From positions 372,001 through 436,000 of the forward strand of contig NZ_JAWQJT010000003.1 in NCBI RefSeq assembly GCF_033441515.1: 64,000 nucleotides of DNA. The letters are read 5' to 3'. A program made the position numbers and the translations under genes. This DNA is from Amycolatopsis solani. Lineage in GTDB: Bacteria; Actinomycetota; Actinomycetes; Mycobacteriales; Pseudonocardiaceae. The notes beneath the pieces are model-generated. The model did no database searches, had not been told where the DNA came from, and worked only from the letters and a program-made list of their open reading frames with translations. Numbering within the stretch: the first letter of the stretch is position 1; each line of letters begins with the position of its first letter. Below, piece by piece: positions 1 through 6,768 of the stretch.

Positions 1-752
1 GGCGTCGGCGTCGTCAGCACCCCGCGGCGGCAGCCCTCGACCACCTCGTCGTCGACCATGTGCTGCACCTCCTGCCGGGTGGCGGCGATGCGGATCCGGT
101 CCGGCTCGTCGAGGCTGCGCATTTCGCTCGCCCCGATGAACCCGAGCTCCCGCCGGTAGGTGTGGAACAGCGCCAGGCATTCCACCAGCCGGGTGAACCG
201 CTCGACCGGGCCGTCCACCTCGGCGCGCGCCGCGCGGGCGCGCGTCAGCAGGTCGTCCATCGTCAGGTCCAGCAACGCGACCAGCAAGTCCTGCTTGGCC
301 GGCCAGTGGTGGTAGACGCCGGGCACGGACAGCCGCGCGCGCTGGGCGATGTCCCGGATGGTCGCGCCGTGGTAGCCGAGTTCGACGAAGGCGTCGAGCG
401 CGCCGGCCAGCGGCGGTTCGAGCCGCAGCGGCCCGAAGTCGCGCCAGCTCCCGGCCGCCGGCGTGCCGCGCAGCGTCGCGAGGTCGACGGCCAGCAGGTC
501 CGCGGCCTTCGCGAGCCGTCCGTCGTCGATCTTCGTCCCGCCGTTCTCGACGGCGCTCCACGTGCCGGCGCTGACGTCGAGCGCCTGCGCCACCTGGCGC
601 AGGGTCAGCCCGGCGCCGCGGCGGGCGGCGCGCAGCCGGGCCCCGACCTCCTTCCGGGAGTCGAGCTCCTCCGGCGCTACCCCACGCACTCCCACCGGCC
701 CGTCCTCTCGGCGCTTGACAGTTCCGGACACCTCGGGGATGGTACTCGACAT
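1..752 (-). CDS. XRE-TetR double-HTH transcriptional regulator (C-terminus cut by window edge)
   Basis: Reading the minus strand from an ATG at 752 gives an open frame to the window edge (about 250 residues). Residues about 27-80 look like an XRE/Cro helix-turn-helix (GLTLRQVAQALDVSAGTWS, then VENGGTKIDDGRLAKAADLL). A TetR N-terminal HTH follows at about 106-150 (ALDAFVELGYHGATIRDIA, then LSVPGVYHHWPAKQDLL). One chain therefore has two DNA-binding modules. It is divergent from the kinase/enoyl-CoA hydratase pair at 802-2579, with an inverted repeat at 765-784 between them, so it probably represses that pair. The ligand is unknown. The start is the first in-frame ATG; a later GTG near the XRE domain is possible. 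The end of the ligand-binding domain lies outside the window. Confidence 0.85.
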   Translation of the reverse strand, partial: MSSTIPEVSGTVKRREDGPVGVRGVAPEELDSRKEVGARLRAARRGAGLTLRQVAQALDVSAGTWSAVENGGTKIDDGRLAKAADLLAVDLATLRGTPAAGSWRDFGPLRLEPPLAGALDAFVELGYHGATIRDIAQRARLSVPGVYHHWPAKQDLLVALLDLTMDDLLTRARAARAEVDGPVERFTRLVECLALFHTYRRELGFIGASEMRSLDEPDRIRIAATRQEVQHMVDDEVVEGCRRGVLTTPT

Positions 753-764
753 CGTGTTCAGCTT

Positions 765-784
765 TACCGTGCAAGCGTTCGGTA
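765..784. promoter_or_regulatory. Candidate operator in the divergent regulator/kinase promoter
   Basis: TACCG and CGGTA arms (765-769 and 780-784) are separated by 10 bases, in the 49-bp gap between the XRE-TetR start (752) and the kinase start (802). Position and dyad symmetry suggest the binding site of the divergent regulator. This is inferred from symmetry only. Confidence 0.4.
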
Positions 785-801
785 GCGAAAGGGGTTCCGG
801 C

Positions 802-1794
802 ATGGCGAGCCCACCGGGTGTGTCCGTCGCCGCGATGGAGGCGGTCCTGCGCGAGCACGGGCTGCTGACCGGGCCGCTGCGGGTGGAGCTGCTCGCGGGC
901 GGCCGGTCGAACCTGACCTACCTGCTGAGCGACGGGACGAGCCGGTGGGTGCTGCGCCGCCCGCCGCTGGGCCACGTCCTGGCCACGGCGCACGACATGC
1001 ACCGCGAGTTCCGCCTCCTGCGTGCCCTGCACCCGAGCGCGGTGCCCGTCCCCGAACCGATCCTCAGCGGCGGCACCGACGTCCCCTTCTACGTCATGGG
1101 GTTCGTCGAGGGCAGCGTCGTGCGCGAACGGCACCAGCTGGAGTCCTTCGGCGGCGGGGAAGCCACGCGCCTGGCCGACACGCTCGTCGAGGTCCTGGTC
1201 CGGCTGCACGACACCGATCCCGCGGCGGTCGGGCTGAGCGACCTCGGCCGGCCGGACGGCTACCTCGAACGCCAGCTGCGCCGCTGGGCGCGGCAGCTGC
1301 GCGACTCCCACAGCCGCGACCTGCCCGAGCTGACCGCGCTCGGCGACCGGCTGGGCCGCCGGGTGCCGCGATCCGGCGCGGCGGCGATCGTGCACGGCGA
1401 CTACCGCCTGGACAACGTCGTCGTCGATCCGGCGAGCGGGCGGATCCTCGCCGTCCTCGACTGGGAGATGGCCACCCTGGGCGATCCGCTGACCGACCTC
1501 GCCTCCGCCGTGATCTGGTGGGACAGCCCGGATTCCGCGGTCGCCGCCGCACCCGGGAACGCCCCCGGCTTCCCCGGCGGCGGCTTCCTCGCCGAGTCCT
1601 ACGCCCGGCACAGCGGCCGGGACCTCGCCGAACTGCCGTGGTACCTCGGCTTCGCCTGCTACAAGATCGCCGCGATCTTCGAAGGCATCCACTACCGCGC
1701 CCGGCAGGGGCTCACCGTGGGCGAGGGCTTCGACCACCTCGGCGACCTCGTGCCCGCGCTCGTCGACCGCGGCCACGCCGCCCTCGCTTCGTGA
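802..1794 (+). CDS. APH-type phosphotransferase (ACAD10/FadE36-like kinase of acyl-CoA metabolism)
   Basis: 330 residues. The open frame extends upstream to 463, but the ATG at 802 follows a GAAAGGGG ribosome-binding site and fits the family N-terminus. Choline/aminoglycoside kinase hallmarks are present: a glycine-rich nucleotide loop (LLAGGRSNLTY), the catalytic loop HGDYRLDNVVVD and the metal-binding LDWEMATLGDPLTDLA. This ACAD10/FadE36 branch occurs beside acyl-CoA dehydrogenases and hydratases. LvaA, a relative, phosphorylates 4-hydroxyacyl-CoA so that the hydroxyl can be eliminated. The stop overlaps the next gene's ATG (TGATG at 1792-1796), so the two are translationally coupled. A hydroxyacyl-CoA substrate is inferred; antibiotic resistance is unlikely. 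Confidence 0.85.
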   Translation: MASPPGVSVAAMEAVLREHGLLTGPLRVELLAGGRSNLTYLLSDGTSRWVLRRPPLGHVLATAHDMHREFRLLRALHPSAVPVPEPILSGGTDVPFYVMGFVEGSVVRERHQLESFGGGEATRLADTLVEVLVRLHDTDPAAVGLSDLGRPDGYLERQLRRWARQLRDSHSRDLPELTALGDRLGRRVPRSGAAAIVHGDYRLDNVVVDPASGRILAVLDWEMATLGDPLTDLASAVIWWDSPDSAVAAAPGNAPGFPGGGFLAESYARHSGRDLAELPWYLGFACYKIAAIFEGIHYRARQGLTVGEGFDHLGDLVPALVDRGHAALAS

Positions 1795-2579
1795 TGAGCA
1801 CGGTCGCCTACGCCCTCGACGGGCGCGTCGCCCGGATCCGCCTCGCGGACGCCGCCCGCGGCAACTCCCTCACCATGTCCACTGTGGACGAGCTGGGGCG
1901 TGCCGTGCGGCGGGCCCGCGCCGACGAGGCGCACGTCGTGGTCCTGTCGGCCGAAGGGCGCGCCTTCAGCGTCGGCGGCGACGTCTCGGCGTTCGCCGCG
2001 GCCGGCGACGTCGGGGTCCTGGTCGACGACCTGGCCGACGCCCTGCACCGCACGATCAGCGACCTGCACCGGATGGACGCGATCGTCGTCGCCGTGGTCC
2101 AGGGCACCGCGGCCGGCGCCGGGCTCGCCCTCGCCGCGGCGGCCGACCTGGTGCTCGCCGGCGCGTCCGCGCGCTTCACCCTCGCCTACACGAAACTCGG
2201 CTTCTCCCCCGACGGCGGCAGCTCGCTGCTGCCGGCCTCCCTCGGCCTGCACCGGGCACTGCACTTCGCACTGCTGAACCCGGTCGTCACCGCCGCCGAA
2301 GCCCACCGGCTCGGTCTGGTCGCCGAGGTCCACCCGGACGACGAGCTCGAAGCCGCGGCCGCCGAAGTCGTGCGGCGCCTGGCCGAAGGCTCCCGGACCG
2401 CCCAGGTGGCGACGAAACGCCTCCTGCGCGAGACGGCCACCCCGGCCCCCGAAGTCGCGCTGCGGCGGGAAGCCGTGTCCATCCGGACCAGGGCCGCTTC
2501 CCCGGACGGCCGCGAAGGGGTCGCGGCCTTCCGGGAGAAGCGCGCACCCCGGTTCTCCGACACCCCGGAGCCCGCCTGA
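1794..2579 (+). CDS. Enoyl-CoA hydratase/isomerase (crotonase) family protein
   Basis: 261 residues, starting at the ATG that overlaps the kinase stop. Crotonase features are visible: LSAEGRAFSVGGDVSAF forms the first oxyanion-hole region and VQGTAAGAGLALAAAADLV the second, followed by ASARFTLAYTKLGFSPDGGSS, the usual place for a catalytic acidic residue. The isomerase-like SPDGGSS leaves open hydration or double-bond isomerisation. Coupling to an acyl-CoA-type kinase suggests processing of a hydroxylated or branched acyl-CoA. The gene ends just before an intergenic hairpin repeat that could stop transcription. Confidence 0.88.
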   Translation: MSTVAYALDGRVARIRLADAARGNSLTMSTVDELGRAVRRARADEAHVVVLSAEGRAFSVGGDVSAFAAAGDVGVLVDDLADALHRTISDLHRMDAIVVAVVQGTAAGAGLALAAAADLVLAGASARFTLAYTKLGFSPDGGSSLLPASLGLHRALHFALLNPVVTAAEAHRLGLVAEVHPDDELEAAAAEVVRRLAEGSRTAQVATKRLLRETATPAPEVALRREAVSIRTRAASPDGREGVAAFREKRAPRFSDTPEPA

Positions 2580-2597
2580 GGCCGGCCGGCCGGGAAA

Positions 2598-2682
2598 GCG
2601 CCCCAATGTGGCATTGGGTGCGTCTGACGCACCCAATGCCACATTGGGTGCGCTGGACGCACCGAACGCCACATTGGGGCGC
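2598..2682. repeat. Intergenic hairpin repeat element, copy 1 (CCCAATGTGG family)
   Basis: An 85-bp element bounded by perfect 15-bp inverted ends (GCGCCCCAATGTGGC at 2598-2612 and its complement at 2668-2682). Inside, 2602-2624 and 2626-2648 form a perfect 23-bp inverted repeat around one base. The unit CCCAATGTGGC appears in several orientations. A 140-bp relative with identical ends is at 47092-47231. It follows the hydratase gene and could end its transcript. Short frames read through it (APNATLG repeats) are by-products of the repeat. It occupies part of the 309-bp gene-free stretch 2580-2888, which also holds the stem-loop and promoter below. Confidence 0.85.
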
Positions 2683-2785
2683 ATGCCTGAGGCTGGTCAG
2701 GCCGTCGGAACGACGCCGCCACCGCACCTCCGGCGGGAGCGCGCTGACCCAGCTCGTCGAGCTGCCCGCACCCTGATCTCGCCGC

Positions 2786-2805
2786 CCGCGAAATTTCTTT
2801 CGCGG
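2786..2805. promoter_or_regulatory. Short perfect dyad upstream of the ECF42 module
   Basis: CCGCGAAA (2786-2793) and TTTCGCGG (2798-2805) are perfect complements around TTTC. The dyad sits just upstream of the predicted sigma-dependent promoter at 2810, so it could be an operator or a weak terminator for upstream transcripts. Which one cannot be told from sequence. Confidence 0.35.
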
Positions 2806-2809
2806 CGCG

Positions 2810-2836
2810 TGTCGAGAACGGCTCGCCGGCTCCGAC
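2810..2836 (+). promoter_or_regulatory. Candidate ECF42-type promoter
   Basis: TGTCGA at 2810-2815 is followed after 17 bases by CGAC at 2833-2836. The published ECF42 promoter signature from Streptomyces venezuelae, as I recall it, is TGTCGA in the -35 region and CG(A/T)C in the -10 region. The match lies about 50 bases upstream of the first gene of an operon that encodes an ECF42 sigma factor, so positive autoregulation is the simple reading. Confidence 0.55.
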
Positions 2837-2888
2837 TGAGGGGTACCGGCGGCCGGCCAGGCCGCCACCCACGAGAGGTGTGCGAACG

Positions 2889-3581
2889 ATGACCAAGGTG
2901 ACCGCCCAGCTGTCGGTGTCCCTCGACGGCTGCTACACCGGGCCCCGCGACGACACGGGCGACTGGATGCAGGGCCCCGAAGCACCCGGGTTCTTCCGGG
3001 TGACCCGCTGGGCCGTCGACGCGATGGCCTGGCGCGAGCGGCAGGGCTTCGCCGGCGGCGAGCAGTCGGCCGACTCGGAGATCATCGCGGAGATGTTCGC
3101 GGCGGCCGGCGCCTACGTCATGGGACGGCGCATGTTCGACGCCGGCGAGGTCCCCTGGGGCGACGAGCCGCCGTTCCACGCGCCGGTGTTCGTCGTCACC
3201 CACCGGCCGCGGGAGGTGCTCGAACGCCAGGGCACGTCGTTCACCTTCGTCACCGAAGGGCTCGAGCGGGCCGTCGAGCTGGCCAGGGCCGCGGCCGGTG
3301 GCAAGGACGTGGCGGTGGCCGGTGGCGGGCAGCTGGTGCGCCAGGTGCTGACCGCCGGGCTGCTCGACCAGCTCGAGCTGCACATCGCCCCGGTGCTGCT
3401 CGGCGACGGCCAGCGCCTGTTCGACGGCGGCCTCGGCCTCGGCGCCGACGACGGCATCGAGCTGACCCCCACCCGGGTCGTCGACGCGCCCGGGGTGACC
3501 CACATCCGCTATACCGTCAGCGGGCGGTCGAAGCTGGCGCTGGACGACCGCGGCGCCAGCGGCGAGCTGGTCGGGCAGTGA
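2889..3581 (+). CDS. Dihydrofolate reductase-like / RibD C-terminal domain protein
   Basis: 230 residues. The ATG at 2889 lies 10 bases after GAGAGG; the in-frame GTG at 2880 is too close to that site. The fold is the RibD_C / DHFR-like reductase domain: VTAQLSVSLDGCYTG at the start, YVMGRRMFDAGEVPW in the middle, KDVAVAGGGQLVRQVL (nucleotide-binding GGG loop) and ELHIAPVLLGDGQRLFDG near the end. Such proteins probably bind NADPH, but most have no assigned substrate. It heads a three-gene unit with a DGPF/YCII protein and an ECF42 sigma factor, separated from the next gene by 14 bases. A role in a stress-related redox step is inferred from that context. Confidence 0.85.
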   Translation: MTKVTAQLSVSLDGCYTGPRDDTGDWMQGPEAPGFFRVTRWAVDAMAWRERQGFAGGEQSADSEIIAEMFAAAGAYVMGRRMFDAGEVPWGDEPPFHAPVFVVTHRPREVLERQGTSFTFVTEGLERAVELARAAAGGKDVAVAGGGQLVRQVLTAGLLDQLELHIAPVLLGDGQRLFDGGLGLGADDGIELTPTRVVDAPGVTHIRYTVSGRSKLALDDRGASGELVGQ

Positions 3582-3595
3582 GCGAGGAGCGAACG

Positions 3596-3958
3596 ATGAA
3601 GTACATGCTGCTGATCTACGGCAACGAGGAAGCCTTCACCTCGGTGGGCGCGGAGACGCTCGCCGAGATCGTCCGCGAGACCGACGCCCTCAACCAGGAG
3701 CTGTTCGAGTCCGGCGAGCTCGTCGGTGCCTACGGCGTCGCCGACGAGGTCAACACCAAGATGGTCCGGGTCACCGGCGGGACGCCGGTGGTGACCGACG
3801 GCCCCTACGCCGAGGCCAAGGAGTTCCTGGGCAGCTTCACGATCGTCGACTGCGAGAACCTGGACCGGGCGCTGGAGATCGCGGCGCGCAGCCCGTCGGC
3901 GCGCTACTGGGGTGTCGAGGTCCGGCCGCTGATGCACGAGGCGAACGTCGGGCCGTGA
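3596..3958 (+). CDS. YCII/DGPF-domain protein
   Basis: 120 residues. The ATG at 3596 has GAGGAGC upstream, preferred over a GTG at 3578 that overlaps the previous stop. The sequence begins MKYMLLIYGNEEAF and contains VVTDGPYAEAKEFLGSFTIV, the DGP[FY] signature of the YCII-related family, with AARSPSARYWGVEVRPL at the end. DGPF proteins are the standard partners of ECF42 sigma factors and are thought to lie within the sigma factor's own regulon. Their biochemical activity is not settled. The stop overlaps the sigma gene's GTG by 4 bases. Confidence 0.9.
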   Translation: MKYMLLIYGNEEAFTSVGAETLAEIVRETDALNQELFESGELVGAYGVADEVNTKMVRVTGGTPVVTDGPYAEAKEFLGSFTIVDCENLDRALEIAARSPSARYWGVEVRPLMHEANVGP

Positions 3959-5157
3959 CCGATTGGCAGGCCGTCCGGCGGCTGGTGCCGGAGGTGCTCG
4001 GCACGCTGGTGCGCCGCTACGGTCTCTTCGACGCCTGCGAAGAAGCCGTCCAGGAGGCGCTGGTGGCGGCCAGCGCCCAGTGGCCGGTGGAGGGCTGGCC
4101 GGAGAACCCGCGCGGGTGGCTGGTGACGGTGGCGTCGCGCCGCCTGGCCGACCAGGTGCGCAGCGACGCCGCCCGCCGCCGGCGGGAGGAGGCCGACGTC
4201 CTCCGCACGCCACCCGCCGGCGGCGAGGTGTACCCCGACGACACCCTCACGCTGCTGTTCCTGTGCTGTCACCCGGCGCTGACCCCGCCGTCGCAGATCG
4301 CGCTGACCCTGCGGGCCGTCGGCGGCCTGTCGACCGCCGAGATCGCCCGTGCCTTCCTCGTGCCCGAAGCGACCATGGCCCAGCGCATCACGCGGGCGAA
4401 GCAGCGCATCAAGGCGGCCGGGGCGAGCTTCGCCCTGCCGCCGCCGGCCGAACAGGCGCAGCGGCTCGGCGTCGTGCTGCACGTGATCTACCTGGTCTTC
4501 AACGAGGGCTACACGGCCACGTCGGGGACGCGGCTGGTGCGGGCCGACCTGACGGCCGAAGCGATCCGGCTGGCCCGCGAGGTCCACCGGCTGGTCCCCG
4601 CCGACGGCGAAGTCGCCGGGCTGCTGGGTCTCCTGCTGCTGACCGACGCCCGCCGCCGGGCCCGCACGGCCCCGGACGGCTCGCTGGTCCCGCTGAGCGA
4701 GCAGGACCGGACGCTCTGGGACGCCGAAGCCATCGCCGAGGGCGTGGCTTTGGTGACCGGCGCCCTGGCGAAGGGCCCGGTCGGGCCGTACCAGCTCCAG
4801 GCCGCCATCGCCGCCGTCCACGACGAGGCACCCAGCGCCGCCGGCACGGACTGGCCGCAGATCCTGGCCCTCTACACCGTGCTCGAGCACGTGGCCCCCA
4901 ACCCGGCGGTGACGCTCAACCGCGCGGTCGCGGTGGCCGAGGTCCACGGCCCCGCCCCCGGACTGGCCCTGCTCGACAGCCTTTCGGCCGACGACCGCAT
5001 CGCCGCGTCCCACCACCTGGTGTCGGTCCGCGCGCACCTGCTGGAGATGGCGGGCGACCACGCCGCGGCCCGCGCGGGCTACCAGGAAGCGGCCCGCCGC
5101 ACCACCAGCGAACCCGAGCGGCGCCACCTCCTGGCGCGCGCCGCCCGGCTGGGCTGA
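3955..5157 (+). CDS. ECF42-group RNA polymerase sigma factor with C-terminal TPR-like extension
   Basis: 400 residues, GTG start overlapping the DGPF gene (GTGA). Region 2 is at about 10-75 (YGLFDACEEAVQEALVAA, then NPRGWLVTVASRRLAD) and region 4 at about 110-160 (LRAVGGLSTAEIARAFLVPE, ATMAQRITRAKQRI). The long C-terminal part (about 170-400) is helical and repeat-like with VIYLVFNEGYTATSG, typical of ECF42, where it is needed for activity in place of a classic anti-sigma factor. No anti-sigma gene is present here. Genomic pairing with a DGPF protein and the TGTCGA-N17-CGAC promoter at 2810 support the group assignment. The activating signal is unknown. Confidence 0.9.
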   Translation: MTDWQAVRRLVPEVLGTLVRRYGLFDACEEAVQEALVAASAQWPVEGWPENPRGWLVTVASRRLADQVRSDAARRRREEADVLRTPPAGGEVYPDDTLTLLFLCCHPALTPPSQIALTLRAVGGLSTAEIARAFLVPEATMAQRITRAKQRIKAAGASFALPPPAEQAQRLGVVLHVIYLVFNEGYTATSGTRLVRADLTAEAIRLAREVHRLVPADGEVAGLLGLLLLTDARRRARTAPDGSLVPLSEQDRTLWDAEAIAEGVALVTGALAKGPVGPYQLQAAIAAVHDEAPSAAGTDWPQILALYTVLEHVAPNPAVTLNRAVAVAEVHGPAPGLALLDSLSADDRIAASHHLVSVRAHLLEMAGDHAAARAGYQEAARRTTSEPERRHLLARAARLG

Positions 5158-5385
5158 CTACGCCTCGCCCTCCCTGGGGACAACGAGACCGACAGTCCAC
5201 TGAGGACTGATCGACGCTGATCGCGAGCACCGCCCGGCGGAGAAACTCGCGGCTGTCCGCATGCGGCCAATGGCCGTATTCGCTCATGCGCCGCCGCGAA
5301 TTCCCCTCATAAGCTCTGCCCCGTCGAGCCGCCTTTCCCGGGGTCGCGGCCGGCACCAATCTTCCATTCCACGAGGGGTTTTCCC

Positions 5386-6699
5386 ATGTTCAGATCCAGA
5401 GTGCGCGCCGCCGTGCTGGCGTTCCTCGTCCTGCTCAGCGGCCTCACCACGACCGCGCTGACCGCCGGTCCCGCTTCCGCCGCCGCGGCGTGCTCCGGTG
5501 GGGTTTCGGTCTACGGTGTGCTGCCCGACGGCCGGCTCAGCTACACCACCATCGACCCGGACACCGGCGACATCACGCACGTCGTCGTCTCCTCGAAGAC
5601 GCTCGGGTTCACCGCGAAAGCGCTGGCCACGCTCAACTTCAACACGCTGCTCGTGACCTCGACGGCCGGTGTCCTCTACCGCGTCGACGTCGTCACCAAC
5701 AGCGGCAGCCTCACCTTCAACGACCCGATCGACGTCCAGCACGGCTGGACCCACAACCTGCTGTCCTACGACGGCCACGGCCACCTCTACGGCACGACCT
5801 CCGGCGGTTCGCTGCTGCAGTACCTCGTTTCCGCGCCCAAGCCCGGGACGAACCAGATCGGGCAGCGCCGTGAGATCGGCAGCGGCGGGTTCGCGCTCAA
5901 GACCCTCGCCGCGGCCGGGGACGACCGGCTCGTCGCGACCGCGTCCGACGGTCAGCTGATCAGCTACGCCGTTTCGCAGACCGGCACCACCTACACCCGC
6001 GGCCAGCTCGACGACGCCGGCTGGCAGAGCTTCGAAAACCTCGTCTCCCCCGGCGGCGGCCTGTACTACGGCAAGAACCCCGACGGCGCCATGTACTGGT
6101 ACGAGGACGACGACCCGACCGACGGGTCCGGCACGGACATCGCCTACCACCTGAACGACCCGGTCGCCTCGCGCGGCTGGACGCAGTACCTGCTCTCGGC
6201 CGACCCGGCCGGCTGCACCAGCACCACGCCGGTCAAGCCGCTGCGCTCGAAGATCGCCACCCTCGCCACCGGCGAAGTCGGCACCACCGAAGCGAACTGC
6301 GACAAGTACAACGACGGCTGCAACCAGGGCGCGAACGACTGGTGCGCGATGTTCGCCACCTGGACGTGGGCGAGCGCCGGGGTGGCGAACGTCCCGCGCG
6401 GCACCTGGGTCGCCCGCGGCCTCGGTGCATGGGGCGTCGACCACGGCCTGTTCAAGTCCCGGACCGGCAGCTCGCACGGCAGCCCGAAGATCGGCGACTG
6501 GGTCATCTACGGCCCGCCGGACGGCACCACGGGCGGCCACGTCGACGTGATCACCGCGGTGCACCCCGACGGCACGCTCACCGTCGTCGGCGGCAACGTC
6601 AGCAACAAGGTGACGCGGAAGGTGATCGACCCCGACACCGCCCGCTCCGGCCAGCAGAACCAGCTGATCTCCGGCTACGTCTCCCCGCCCGGCGCCTGA
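5386..6699 (+). CDS. Secreted protein: beta-propeller/tachylectin-like domain plus CHAP amidase domain
   Basis: 437 residues; the ATG at 5386 has GAGGGG just upstream. A signal peptide covers about 1-32 (hydrophobic AVLAFLVLLSGL, cleavage near ASA). Residues about 36-280 are a repeated sheet-rich module resembling tachylectin-type propellers (SVYGVLPDGRLSYTTID, GFTAKALATLNFNTLLVTS, YDGHGHLYG). Residues about 287-437 form a CHAP/NlpC-like peptidase: Cys320 in NDWCAMF and His385 in GGHVDV fit the catalytic pair. The likely job is sugar-guided cleavage of peptidoglycan cross-links outside the cell. The next gene carries the same propeller module with a different enzyme domain. The 228 bp upstream show no recognisable riboswitch. 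Confidence 0.85.
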   Translation: MFRSRVRAAVLAFLVLLSGLTTTALTAGPASAAAACSGGVSVYGVLPDGRLSYTTIDPDTGDITHVVVSSKTLGFTAKALATLNFNTLLVTSTAGVLYRVDVVTNSGSLTFNDPIDVQHGWTHNLLSYDGHGHLYGTTSGGSLLQYLVSAPKPGTNQIGQRREIGSGGFALKTLAAAGDDRLVATASDGQLISYAVSQTGTTYTRGQLDDAGWQSFENLVSPGGGLYYGKNPDGAMYWYEDDDPTDGSGTDIAYHLNDPVASRGWTQYLLSADPAGCTSTTPVKPLRSKIATLATGEVGTTEANCDKYNDGCNQGANDWCAMFATWTWASAGVANVPRGTWVARGLGAWGVDHGLFKSRTGSSHGSPKIGDWVIYGPPDGTTGGHVDVITAVHPDGTLTVVGGNVSNKVTRKVIDPDTARSGQQNQLISGYVSPPGA

Positions 6700-6716
6700 C
6701 CTTCCCCCGTTCCCGA

Positions 6717-6745
6717 GCGGTGCCGCGGCCCGGCCGCGGCACCGC
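6717..6745 (+). terminator. Strong GC hairpin between the two propeller genes
   Basis: GCGGTGCCGCGGCC (6717-6730) and its exact complement (6732-6745) are separated by one base. It lies 17 bases after the CHAP gene stop and 23 bases before the next ATG. There is no T run, as is common in actinomycete terminators. It could end or attenuate transcription into the second gene. Confidence 0.6.
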
Positions 6746-6768
6746 CCAGCCCACTTTGGAGCTTTCTC

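Noticed and set aside
802..1794. Aminoglycoside resistance gene
   Set aside because: The kinase motif set is shared, but the wording and coupling to an enoyl-CoA hydratase fit the ACAD10/FadE36 acyl-CoA branch.
2608..2892. Short frame with APNATLG repeats
   Set aside because: The residues come from the CCCAATGTGG hairpin repeat; the same peptide appears wherever the repeat is translated.
5158..5385. Possible c-di-AMP (ydaO) riboswitch before the CHAP protein
   Set aside because: Such riboswitches often precede actinobacterial wall hydrolases, but I could not find the conserved core segments in this 228-bp region.
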